From: Bog-473 sp963741995
Lineage (GTDB): Bacteria; Actinomycetota; Acidimicrobiia; Acidimicrobiales; RAAP-2
Assembly (NCBI GenBank): GCA_963741995.1
Contig: CAVUKI010000010.1
Location: forward strand, 310,001-374,000
DNA length: 64,000 nt
Direction: 5' to 3'
The translations under genes were made by a program, and so were the position numbers. The notes under the pieces were generated by a model. It did not search any database and had not been told where the DNA came from. It worked only from the letters and a program-made list of their open reading frames with translations. Below, one piece after another: positions 40,524 to 50,788 of the stretch (the first letter of the stretch is position 1; every line of letters starts with the position of its first letter).

Positions 40524-41321
40524 GTGCCCGAGATCCTCGAAGTCGAGCTGTACCGGTCAAGCGCCGAGCCGGCACTCGGCCGGGTGATCACCCGGGCCTG
40601 GATGGTCGACTCGCGATATGGCCGGGGCGGCACCACGCCGGCTCGACTCCGATCGGCGCTGGTGGGGCACATGTTCACCGCCGCCAGGCGCCGTGGAAAG
40701 CTCCTGCTTCTCGACACCGATGGGGGGCCGACGCTCGGTGTCCGCTTTGGCATGACGGGTGGGCTCGTGGTCGACGGCCACGAGGCGCTCGACCGGCTGC
40801 AGTACGGGCCCGGTGTCTTCAACGACAAGTGGGTGCGGGCCCGCATGACGTTCGAGGACGGCGGGGAGCTGCTTGTGCACGACCCGCGGCGCTTCGGGTC
40901 GCTCGAGCTCGCGCCCGACGAGAGCCGGCTCGGCCCCGACGGGCTCACGCTGACGTTGGGCGAGCTCCGGAGCGCGTTGGCCATCGGGTCGGGACGGGAA
41001 GGGACGGCGGCGCCGCTCAAGGCGCGTCTCATGGACCAGGAGCGGGTCGCCGGCGTGGGCAATCTGCTCGCCGACGAGATCCTCTGGCGCGCCGGGCTGG
41101 CGCCGGGGCGGCGGACACCGCTGACCGATGCCGAGCTGCGCGAGCTGCACAAGCACCTGCGCGCGACGCTCCGACAGCTGGGGCGGCGCGGGGGCTCGCA
41201 CATGGGCGAACTGATGGAGGAGCGCACGGCCGAAGGCCGCTGCCCGCTCGACGGGACGGCGCTCCTCCGTGAGACGGTGGGTGGCCGGACCACCTACTGG
41301 TGCCCGCTGCACCAGCACTGA
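40524..41321 (+). CDS. Fpg/Nei-family DNA glycosylase
   Basis: 265-residue base-excision enzyme. After removal of the start residue, Pro2 and Glu3 of PEILEVELY form the catalytic N-terminus. Other marks: GKLLLLDTDGGPTLGVRFGMTG (Lys59), HDPRRFGSLEL, the helix-two-turn-helix MDQERVAGVGNLLADEILWRAGL, and a C-terminal zinc-finger-like segment reading CPLDGTALLRETVGGRTTYWCPLH. Two of the four usual cysteines are replaced (Asp and His). GTG start six bases after TACCTT with no ribosome site. Whether it prefers Fpg or Nei lesions cannot be told. Confidence 0.88.
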   Translation: MPEILEVELYRSSAEPALGRVITRAWMVDSRYGRGGTTPARLRSALVGHMFTAARRRGKLLLLDTDGGPTLGVRFGMTGGLVVDGHEALDRLQYGPGVFNDKWVRARMTFEDGGELLVHDPRRFGSLELAPDESRLGPDGLTLTLGELRSALAIGSGREGTAAPLKARLMDQERVAGVGNLLADEILWRAGLAPGRRTPLTDAELRELHKHLRATLRQLGRRGGSHMGELMEERTAEGRCPLDGTALLRETVGGRTTYWCPLHQH

Positions 41322-41340
41322 CCGGGGCGTGCGTCCGCGT

Positions 41341-42405
41341 TCAGCTGAGGCGGCGGCGCACCCACCACAGGCAGAAACCGGCCAACGCCGCCGATGCGGC
41401 GACGAACAGCAGCGTCTCATAGGCCTGGAAGGCCCAGAACCGGTTGGCGGGTTGGTAGACGACGACCTGGTGGAAGCGTGCAGACACGGTGTCGATGCAT
41501 TGCTGGAACGCCTGCTGGCCCGACGGTGCGACCGCGACGTGCCCCTGTCCCGCACCCTGCACGGCCGGAGGCCCGTTCGGGCTGGGCAGATTGGGGCAGG
41601 CATGCTTGAGGTACGCTGCCGAAGGGGTCTGACCGGCTTTGTTGACGAGGTTGGCCGAGACGACCAGGGCATTGGGAAGGTCCGGCGGGTTGGCGCTGAC
41701 CGAGAGCACGCCCGAGGACTGGTTGATGCCCCAGCCGCTGTTCGGATTGACTCGCACCGCTTCGGTCACGGGGCTCATGAAGTGCGGCCTGATCCATTCC
41801 GCGACGACGACCCGCACCGCGATGAAGCCCACCAGCGTGACGGCCATGGCGGGCAGGGTGCGACGGAAGAGCAGCCCCGTGGTGGCACCGAGCGCGAAGG
41901 CGAACAACGCATAGCCGGCCGGGACGAAGCCGTGCATGCCGAAGGAGGCCGGACTGAAGCGATTCGCGGTGACCTTGTCGATGGGGCTGAACCACCACGT
42001 CACCATGAGGCTCAGCAGCGCGCCGACGACCGCGCTGGCCAGCCCGACAAGCCCGAGCTTGACCAGGAGCCAGCGCAGGCGACTCACGCTCTGCGTCCAG
42101 GCGAGGCGGAACGTCCCCGTCTCGAGCTCGCGGGCGACGAGCGGCGCTCCCCAGAACATCCCGATCAGCACGGGAACGATGAGCACGAGTGCCAGCGCCA
42201 GGGTCTGCAGCTTCCCGTCGTCGGTCGTCACCGGGTTGACGCAGCCGCCCGGGCCACCACCGCTGGCCCGGCACTGCGCCACGGCGCCGTCGTAGACGTG
42301 GACGAGATTGGGTCCGGTGACCAACATGATCACGCCGAGGACGACCAGCCCGGCTGCGCCGATGAGCGCCTGTGTACGGAACTGCCGCCACGAGAAAGCG
42401 ATCAC
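41341..42405 (-). CDS. ABC-2 type transporter permease
   Basis: 354-residue membrane protein with about six segments: IGAAGLVVLGVIMLV near the start, LIVPVLIGMFWGAPLVARELETGTFRLAWTQSVSRLRWLLVKL (the ABC-2 coupling region), and a last one at the C-terminus (LLFVAASAALAGFCLWWV). A large outer loop of about 130 residues (about 205-335) holds two cysteines (KHACPNL, QQCIDT) that may form a disulfide. ATG overlaps the ATPase stop (ATGA). The substrate is unknown; GntR-regulated exporters of this type often act in envelope stress or peptide resistance. Confidence 0.85.
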   Translation of the reverse strand: MIAFSWRQFRTQALIGAAGLVVLGVIMLVTGPNLVHVYDGAVAQCRASGGGPGGCVNPVTTDDGKLQTLALALVLIVPVLIGMFWGAPLVARELETGTFRLAWTQSVSRLRWLLVKLGLVGLASAVVGALLSLMVTWWFSPIDKVTANRFSPASFGMHGFVPAGYALFAFALGATTGLLFRRTLPAMAVTLVGFIAVRVVVAEWIRPHFMSPVTEAVRVNPNSGWGINQSSGVLSVSANPPDLPNALVVSANLVNKAGQTPSAAYLKHACPNLPSPNGPPAVQGAGQGHVAVAPSGQQAFQQCIDTVSARFHQVVVYQPANRFWAFQAYETLLFVAASAALAGFCLWWVRRRLS

Positions 42406-43301
42406 GAAAGGACCTCCAGACCCTGCCGGGCCCGGGCCCGACGCGCACTGTCGGCGTGGCCCATGTAGGCCAGGACGATGTCCTCGAGGCTCAGCTCCTC
42501 GACCGTCCAGGCCGGATCGAGCACCGGACCATCGCAGCGCACGAGCATGGTGGTCTGGCGGTCGGTGTGGCTCTCCTCAATGACTTCCTGACCGGACGGC
42601 AGTGAGCCGGGGTCACGCCGCGGGCCGACGAGACGGCGGTGCGAGGCCAGGAGGTCGTCGACCTCGCCGGCCACCTGCAACCGCGAATCGACGAGCACAA
42701 TGACGTAGTCGCACACCCGCTCCAGATCTGCCACCAGGTGCGAAGAGAGCACGACGCTGACATCGCCGTCGGCTACGAACTCCATGAGGCTCTGGAGGAA
42801 TTCGCGCCGGGCCAGCGGGTCGAGGCTCGCCACCGGCTCGTCGAGCACCAGGAGCTCGGGTCGCTTGGCCACTGCCAGCGTGAGGGCAAGCTGGGCCTGC
42901 TGGCCGCCCGAAAGGGAGCCCGCCTGCTGGCCGGGGTCGAGGTCGAGCGCCGCGATGCGCTGCCGGGCCAGCCCGTCGTCCCACCCCGGATTCATCTGGG
43001 CCCCGAAGTGCAGATGGTCCGCAATGCTGAGGCGGGCGTAGGTCGGGGTGTCCTGGGCCACGAAGCCCACGCGGGCGAGCTGCGCGGCGTCGGCCGCCGG
43101 GGGTCGTTCCAGCACGGCGATGGATCCCGCGCTGGGTGCGAGCAGTCCGACCGCCAGGTGGAGGAGCGTGGTCTTGCCCGCCCCGTTCGGCCCGACCAGG
43201 CCGACGACGTGGCCAGACGGGATCTGCAGGTCGCAGTCCCTGAGCGCCCAGCGCCGGCCGTAGCGCTTGCCCAGGCCCTGGGCGTCGAGAACCCAGCTCA
43301 C
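42402..43301 (-). CDS. ABC transporter ATP-binding protein
   Basis: 299-residue ATPase partner of the permease. Walker A GPNGAGKTT (37-45), signature SLSGGQQAQ, Walker B LLVLDEPVASLDPL, and switch His in VVLSSHLVADLERV. A C-terminal extension of about 80 residues follows the core, as in CcmA-like exporters of the YtrB or BcrA type. It overlaps the GntR gene stop by four bases, so the three genes form one operon under GntR control. Confidence 0.92.
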   Translation of the reverse strand: MSWVLDAQGLGKRYGRRWALRDCDLQIPSGHVVGLVGPNGAGKTTLLHLAVGLLAPSAGSIAVLERPPAADAAQLARVGFVAQDTPTYARLSIADHLHFGAQMNPGWDDGLARQRIAALDLDPGQQAGSLSGGQQAQLALTLAVAKRPELLVLDEPVASLDPLARREFLQSLMEFVADGDVSVVLSSHLVADLERVCDYVIVLVDSRLQVAGEVDDLLASHRRLVGPRRDPGSLPSGQEVIEESHTDRQTTMLVRCDGPVLDPAWTVEELSLEDIVLAYMGHADSARRARARQGLEVLS

Positions 43302-43690
43302 GCTATGTCCTCATCGGCCGCTGAACGAAAGGAGTCGCGGAACAGAGCCTCGATGCTCTCGTCGTCGAGGCCGGCCCGGCGTGCCTTGACGATCCAACGC
43401 TGGAGCGCCTGGCGCAGCGGGCCCTGGGCCGCCAGCGACTGGCCGCCCAGGTTGCCGGTCACGAACGTGCCGACGCCCGGGCGGGCGCTGACCAGGTTCT
43501 CGTGTTCCAGCTCGCGGTAGGCCTTGAGCACCGTATTGGGGTTGATGGCCAGCTGACCCACGACCTCCTTGACCGTCGGCAGCTGGTCGCCCTGCCGCAA
43601 CAGGTCGAGGCGGAGGGCCTGGCGGACCTGCTGGACGATCTGGAGATAGGGGGAGACCCCCGAGCGGCTGTCCAGGTGGAACTCGATCAC
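43298..43690 (-). CDS. GntR-family regulator, YtrA subfamily
   Basis: 130-residue repressor with a winged-helix domain (SPYLQIVQQVRQALRLDLLRQGDQLPTVKEVVGQLAINPNTVLKAYRELEHENLVSARPGVGTFV, about 13-77) and the short helical C-terminal domain of YtrA proteins (about 90-120). YtrA-type regulators control the ABC operon they head. GTG at 43690; an inverted repeat and a -10-like TAAAGT lie directly upstream, consistent with autoregulation. Confidence 0.9.
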   Translation of the reverse strand: MIEFHLDSRSGVSPYLQIVQQVRQALRLDLLRQGDQLPTVKEVVGQLAINPNTVLKAYRELEHENLVSARPGVGTFVTGNLGGQSLAAQGPLRQALQRWIVKARRAGLDDESIEALFRDSFRSAADEDIA

Positions 43691-43698
43691 CAGGCCTC

Positions 43699-43718
43699 AC
43701 TTTATCTAGGTAACTAGA
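43699..43718 (-). promoter_or_regulatory. Promoter and operator of the GntR-ABC operon
   Basis: TAAAGT on the minus strand (43704-43699) lies eight bases before GTG at 43690. Immediately upstream is TCTAG-GTAA-CTAGA (43705-43718), a perfect five-base inverted repeat with a four-base centre, well placed for repression by a GntR dimer. Confidence 0.6.
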
Positions 43719-43761
43719 GAAATATGTTCCTCAGATTGAGGGCTGTCAAGTCGCCGCCTCG

Positions 43762-43778
43762 TGAGCGGTCCCCGCTCA
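43762..43778 (-). terminator. Hairpin at the end of the GAP-family gene
   Basis: TGAGCGG, three-base loop, CCGCTCA, a perfect seven-pair stem that includes the stop codon of the GAP-family gene. There is no U run. It also precedes the GntR operon on the opposite side. Confidence 0.45.
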
Positions 43779-44459
43779 ATGGGTCAGCGGCGGGAGCCCC
43801 TTGGCGATCAGGTCGACGCCGAAGACGAGGAACAGCACGGCCATCACCGCCGCGTTGTGCGCCGTGAGCCAGGTCTTCGCCGACTCGAGGGAGGCCTTCG
43901 CCTTGGCCCCGCCGACGAGCGAATAGACCACGGGACCGGCGATGGTGAGGCTGGCGATCACCACGAACACCGCGATGGAGACGACGACGTCCGTGGTCGT
44001 GAGCCCGGGAACTTGGGCCAGGCCGGCAGCGGCGCCGGCAGTCAAAATCAGGTTCTTGGGGTTCACCGCGGCGAGAGCGATGCCCAGCCCGAGGGCCTTG
44101 ACCGGCGACACGGACTCCACCGACGCCAACCACTTCGGCATGACGGGCTCGGCCCCCGGCGCTGGTCGCTTGCGCCAGTTGCGGCGCGCCAGGGCGAGCA
44201 TGCCGACACCCAATGCGATGGTGCCCCACGACACCGAGTCCGACGCCGTGCTGCTTGTCTGTGCGACGTTGCCGTCGTGCGACGCGATGTACACGACAGT
44301 GCTCACCGCGGCGAGCGCGACCACCCACCCGACGAGGAAGGCGGGGCCGTTGACCCGAGCCCGCTGCGAGAAGAGCATCAGGATCACGGCGATGATCGGT
44401 ATCGGGCTGATGGCCACACCTATGGCGAACGTCAGGATTGCGCTGATTCCCTGCCCCAT
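43776..44459 (-). CDS. GAP-family (Sap/SfLAP, LysE-like) membrane protein
   Basis: 227-residue protein with six membrane segments and the LysE-like opening AILTFAIGVAISPIPIIAVILMLFS. Also seen are ALGLGIALAAVNPKNLILTAGAAAGLAQ, a typical NPK motif at the fourth segment, and a basic loop (RRNWRKRP). In mycobacteria the GAP protein is linked to export of glycopeptidolipid; in general these are LysE-superfamily exporters. The substrate here is unknown. ATG preceded by AGGAGGGG. Confidence 0.85.
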   Translation of the reverse strand: MGQGISAILTFAIGVAISPIPIIAVILMLFSQRARVNGPAFLVGWVVALAAVSTVVYIASHDGNVAQTSSTASDSVSWGTIALGVGMLALARRNWRKRPAPGAEPVMPKWLASVESVSPVKALGLGIALAAVNPKNLILTAGAAAGLAQVPGLTTTDVVVSIAVFVVIASLTIAGPVVYSLVGGAKAKASLESAKTWLTAHNAAVMAVLFLVFGVDLIAKGLPPLTH

Positions 44460-44509
44460 GTGGCCCCTCCTCGCGCGGCGTCGACGGAGCAGCCTGTCAC
44501 GTCATGGCG

Positions 44510-44977
44510 TCATTCCTCGGCGATCTCCTCGAGCACCTTGGCCGCGTGCCCGTCCGCCCGCACGTGATACCAGGCCCGCTGGATCTTGCCGTTCGGGCCA
44601 ACCAAGAACGTCGAGCGGATCGTGCCGACGGTCTTCTTGCCGTACATCGTCTTCTCGCCCCACGCTCCGTACTTCTCCATGACCTTCTTGTCGGCGTCGG
44701 TGAGGAGGGGGAACTTCAGCTTGTACTTGGTCCGGAACTTCACGTGTTTTTCCGCTTTGTCCGGCGAGATCCCGAGGACCACCACCCCGGCCTTCTCGAA
44801 GGTCTTGAGGTTGTCGTTGAATTGACACGCCTCCTTGGTGCAGCCCGGCGTGTCGTCGGCCGGGTAGAAGTAGACGATCACCCGCTGTCCCTTGAAGTCC
44901 GAGAGCTTGACCGGTTTGCCATCCTGGTCAGGCAGGGTGAACGCGGGGGCAGTCGCTCCCGCCTCGAGTTTGGCCAT
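44510..44977 (-). CDS. bcp: Thioredoxin-dependent thiol peroxidase (Bcp/PrxQ)
   Basis: Reduces hydrogen peroxide and organic peroxides. The 155-residue protein has the peroxidatic Cys46 in YPADDTPGCTKEAC and the resolving Cys51 five residues later, so it is the two-cysteine alpha2 type. Other family segments are APAFTLPDQDGKPVKLSDFKG and VGTIRSTFLVGPNGKIQRAWYHV. ATG follows AAGGAGAG. Divergent from the DEAD-box helicase gene. Confidence 0.95.
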   Translation of the reverse strand: MAKLEAGATAPAFTLPDQDGKPVKLSDFKGQRVIVYFYPADDTPGCTKEACQFNDNLKTFEKAGVVVLGISPDKAEKHVKFRTKYKLKFPLLTDADKKVMEKYGAWGEKTMYGKKTVGTIRSTFLVGPNGKIQRAWYHVRADGHAAKVLEEIAEE

Positions 44978-45054
44978 CGTCGGCTCTCCTTCGGTCGTCG
45001 TGCAGTACGGCTCACTTTGGCACAGGGTCCCGCCTGTGACCTGTCCTGGGCTGG

Positions 45055-45132
45055 TACAATTGCTGCGCGACCATCGGCGGGGGCCGGTGAGTCGGGGCTG
45101 ACTCTCACTCCTCTGGAAGGCGCACAGCCCCG
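45055..45132 (+). promoter_or_regulatory. Promoter and structured leader of the DEAD-box helicase gene
   Basis: TACAAT (45055-45060) is the best -10 match in the window and starts a leader of roughly 90 bases. In it CGGGGCTG (45093-45100) pairs with CAGCCCCG (45125-45132), an eight-pair stem with a 24-base loop, ending 24 bases before the ATG at 45157. This contrasts with the leaderless pattern elsewhere. Confidence 0.5.
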
Positions 45133-45156
45133 CCGTACAACAGAGAGAGCGGGTCA

Positions 45157-46440
45157 ATGACCGTTGATGCCCTGGCCGGCGCGCACGCCGGCACTGCCCC
45201 GGAGGACAGCGATGTCCTCGGCGATGACACCTATGAGACCGCGCGGACCTTCGAGTCCCTCGGCGTCTCACCCGAACTGACCAACGCGCTGGCCGATGAA
45301 GGCATCGTCAGCGCGTTTCCCATTCAAGCTCTCACCGTCGCCGACGCCTTGGCCGGGCGCGACGTGTGCGGCAAGGCCAAGACCGGCTCCGGCAAGACGC
45401 TCGCCTTCGGTGTGCCGCTCTTGCAACGGGCCAAGGCGACCCGGGTCGCGCAGGGCCCCCGGCCCGCCACCCGCCCGGCGAAGCCGCTCGCCCTCGTCCT
45501 ACTCCCGACGCGTGAGCTCGCCGTGCAGGTCTACGACGTCCTGGCCCCGCTGGCCAAGAAGCTGGGCCTGCACGCCGTTGCCGTCTACGGCGGTGCCGAC
45601 ATCGACCGTCAGGTGACCAAGCTCCGCCAGGGCGTGGACCTGATCATCGCTACCCCGGGACGCCTTATCGACCTCGGCGACCGGGGCGAGCTCGCCGTCG
45701 ACGAGCTCGAGACGCTGGTGCTCGACGAGGCTGACCGCATGGCCGACATGGGGTTCATGCCCCAGGTCGAATGGGTGCTCCGTCGTCTCGACCAGCCCCA
45801 TCAGACGCTGTTGTTCTCCGCCACACTCGACGGCGCCGTCGACCGGCTGGTCAAGCGCTACCTGACCGACCCCGTCTTCCATGAGGTGGCATCGTCCACC
45901 CAGACCGTCACCCTCATGGAGCACCGCTTCCTGCAGGTGCACCAGATGGACAAGGTCAAAGTGGCGGCAGCCATCTGCCGGAGCCAGGAGAAGTCGCTGC
46001 TCTTCGTGCGCACCAAGCGGGGAGCCGACCGTCTCGTCGAGAACCTGGGCAAGGAGGGGATCCGGGCCCAGGCCATTCACGGTGACCTGCGCCAGGCCAA
46101 CCGGGAGCGCGCCCTGGCCGACTTCTCCAACGGCAAGCTTGCCGTGCTCGTGGCCACCGACGTGGCGGCTCGCGGACTCCATATCGAAGGTGTCGACGGG
46201 GTCATCCACTTCGATCCGCCCGAGGATCAGAAGGCGTATCTGCACCGCTCGGGCCGCACGGCGCGGGCCGGCAGAGCCGGCGTCGTGGTCAGCCTGTCGT
46301 TGTGGAACCAGTTGGTCGAAATGGAAGTGATCCAACGTCGCCTGGGCCTGCGAATCCCCATCGTCGAGATGTTCTCCAACGACCCGCGCCTGTCCGACCT
46401 GGCCGCCTGGACTCCCCTCCCCGAGGAGAGCGTCCTCTGA
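45157..46440 (+). CDS. DEAD-box ATP-dependent RNA helicase
   Basis: 427-residue helicase core. Motifs in order: Q-motif region (TFESLGVSPELTNALADEGIVSAFPIQ), motif I AKTGSGKT, Ia PTRELAVQVY, Ib TPGRLIDL, II LDEADRMADMGF, III FSATLDGAVD, IV LLFVRTKRGADRL, V ATDVAARGLHIEGVDGV, VI HRSGRTARAGRAG. There is no long basic C-terminal tail. It probably remodels rRNA or mRNA structure, and its structured leader may respond to cold or to the helicase itself. Stop overlaps the next gene's likely CTG start. Confidence 0.93.
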   Translation: MTVDALAGAHAGTAPEDSDVLGDDTYETARTFESLGVSPELTNALADEGIVSAFPIQALTVADALAGRDVCGKAKTGSGKTLAFGVPLLQRAKATRVAQGPRPATRPAKPLALVLLPTRELAVQVYDVLAPLAKKLGLHAVAVYGGADIDRQVTKLRQGVDLIIATPGRLIDLGDRGELAVDELETLVLDEADRMADMGFMPQVEWVLRRLDQPHQTLLFSATLDGAVDRLVKRYLTDPVFHEVASSTQTVTLMEHRFLQVHQMDKVKVAAAICRSQEKSLLFVRTKRGADRLVENLGKEGIRAQAIHGDLRQANRERALADFSNGKLAVLVATDVAARGLHIEGVDGVIHFDPPEDQKAYLHRSGRTARAGRAGVVVSLSLWNQLVEMEVIQRRLGLRIPIVEMFSNDPRLSDLAAWTPLPEESVL

Positions 46441-47189
46441 GCGAGGGCGGACCGCTTCCGGTCTGGTCGCCCGAGGACGGGATCCGCCGCGTCCTGGTGG
46501 TCACGGCACACCCCGACGACGTCGACTTCGGGGCGGCGGGCACAGTTGCGGCGTTCACCGCCGCCGGCCTCGAGGTCACCTATTGCATCGCCACGAGTGG
46601 CGATGCCGGTGGCTCGGACCGCACGATGGCCCGGGCCGACATGGCGGCGCTCCGCCAGGACGAGCAGCGCGCCGCCGCCGCGATCGTCGGCGTGAGCGAC
46701 GTGCGGTTCCTCGGGTATCCCGACGGAATGGTCGAGACGACGCGCGAACTGCGGCGTGACATCAGCCGCGTTATCCGCCAGGTCAGGCCCGAGCGGGTGG
46801 TGACCCAGTCGCCGGAACGGAACTTGGAGTTCATTTTTGCGAGCCATCCGGACCATCTGGCCACCGGCGAGGCCGCGTTGGATGCCGTCTATCCCGACGC
46901 GCGCAACCCCTTCGCCCACCCCGAGCTCCTCGATGTCGAGCGCCTTGAGCCCTGGACAGTTCCGGAGCTGTGGATCATGGGCCCCGGTGGAGAGAACGCC
47001 GGGGTGGCGGTCGACACGACGGCCACGGTGGAGCGCAAGGTGGCCGCGCTGATGTGCCACAAGAGCCAGATACCAGACCCCGACTCCGTGGCCCAGCGGG
47101 TCCGCGAGTGGGCCCGCGGCAACGCGGAGTTGGCCGGGTTGGCCGAGGGCAGCTCCGCGGAGCTCTTCCGGGTCATCCGCATTCCCTGA
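46437..47189 (+). CDS. PIG-L/LmbE family deacetylase with a probable CTG start
   Basis: 250-residue zinc-dependent N-deacetylase fold. The metal motif is VVTAHPDDVDFGAAGTVAAF (HPDD), with FLGYPDGMV and the distal ASHPDHLATGEAALDAV histidines. Mycothiol enzymes MshB and Mca belong to this family, as do many antibiotic-pathway enzymes. No ATG, GTG or TTG fits between the end of the helicase and the first strand, but CTG at 46437 lies after GAGGAG and overlaps the helicase stop as CTGA, exactly like the GTGA and ATGA overlaps elsewhere in this window. Confidence 0.85.
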   Translation: MSEGGPLPVWSPEDGIRRVLVVTAHPDDVDFGAAGTVAAFTAAGLEVTYCIATSGDAGGSDRTMARADMAALRQDEQRAAAAIVGVSDVRFLGYPDGMVETTRELRRDISRVIRQVRPERVVTQSPERNLEFIFASHPDHLATGEAALDAVYPDARNPFAHPELLDVERLEPWTVPELWIMGPGGENAGVAVDTTATVERKVAALMCHKSQIPDPDSVAQRVREWARGNAELAGLAEGSSAELFRVIRIP

Positions 47190-47195
47190 GGCCAC

Positions 47196-47891
47196 ATGGG
47201 CGCGGGCGATCCCTGGCTGCTGTTGCAGCACGTGGCCTTCGAAGGCCCTGGTGCCATTTCCCGGGCCATCATCGACTCCGGCGCGGACCTGACGGTCCTG
47301 CGGATGGACCGAGGTGACCCCGTCCCCCCGTCGTCCGCCGCGGTGACCGACCTGGCGGGGCTCGTCGTGATGGGTGGGCCTATGAGCGTGCACGACGACC
47401 TGGCCTGGCTGGCCGACGAGCGCGCCCTCCTCCGGCAGGCGGTCGAGGCCGGCCGACCCGTCCTTGGCGTCTGCCTCGGGGCCCAGCAGCTGGCCGCCGC
47501 TCTCGGCGCATCGGTGACCAAGGGGCCGGCGCCGGAGTGCGGCGTCGGCGAGGTCCATCTGACGACTGAGGCCTTCAGCGATCCGGTGTTCGGCCCCGCC
47601 CCCACGCCGCTCCCGTGCATGCATTGGCACGGGGACACCTTCGCCCTGCCGGAAGGCGCGGTGCGCCTGGCAGGCAACGCCGCGTACGAGAACCAGGCCT
47701 TCCGGATCGGCGACCGCGCCTACGGCCTCCAATTCCATGTCGAGGTGACCGCCAGCCTGGTGGCCCATTGGGGCCCGCACCTCCCGCCCGGCGTGTTCCT
47801 ACGGGAGTCTGACGTGGCACACGTCAGCCGCGCCGGCGAGGGAGTTGTGCGCCGTTTCGTCGGCCTGGCCGGAGAGGCCCCGGTCGGCTGA
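47196..47891 (+). CDS. Class I glutamine amidotransferase-like protein
   Basis: 231-residue GATase1 domain. The nucleophile elbow is VLGVCLGAQQLAAALG; the catalytic His-Glu is in GLQFHVEVT (FHVE). The loop LVVMGGPMSVHDD precedes them. The protein is a stand-alone type 1 amidotransferase like those near GMP synthase or gamma-glutamyl hydrolases; no synthetase partner is adjacent. ATG six bases after the PIG-L gene, so co-transcribed. Ends 12 bases before the opposing aconitase gene. Confidence 0.87.
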   Translation: MGAGDPWLLLQHVAFEGPGAISRAIIDSGADLTVLRMDRGDPVPPSSAAVTDLAGLVVMGGPMSVHDDLAWLADERALLRQAVEAGRPVLGVCLGAQQLAAALGASVTKGPAPECGVGEVHLTTEAFSDPVFGPAPTPLPCMHWHGDTFALPEGAVRLAGNAAYENQAFRIGDRAYGLQFHVEVTASLVAHWGPHLPPGVFLRESDVAHVSRAGEGVVRRFVGLAGEAPVG

Positions 47892-47903
47892 CCGGGGGGT
47901 CGA

Positions 47904-50615
<2,712 letters not shown>

Positions 50616-50721
50616 GGACCCATTCTGCCGTGAGGCCGCCCGGACCGCCCAAACGGGTCCACCGCGCGTCCCGGCCTGCTTTTGAAGAGCCGCGCCTGGG
50701 CCGACACCGGCGTTGAGCGGG

Positions 50722-50781
50722 GACTTCGTAACGACTTCGTAACCGCTCTGGCGCTTTGGTCGGGAGCGCAGCGTGCAGAAT
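50722..50781 (+). promoter_or_regulatory. Tandem 11-base direct repeats upstream of the CHAP hydrolase promoter
   Basis: GACTTCGTAAC occurs twice head to tail without a gap (50722-50732, 50733-50743). CAGAAT (50776-50781) ends seven bases before GTG at 50789. If transcription starts at the GTG, the repeats cover about -67 to -46, where a response regulator of the OmpR/PhoB class would bind to activate. The factor is unknown. Confidence 0.55.
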
Positions 50782-50788
50782 CGGTGTC

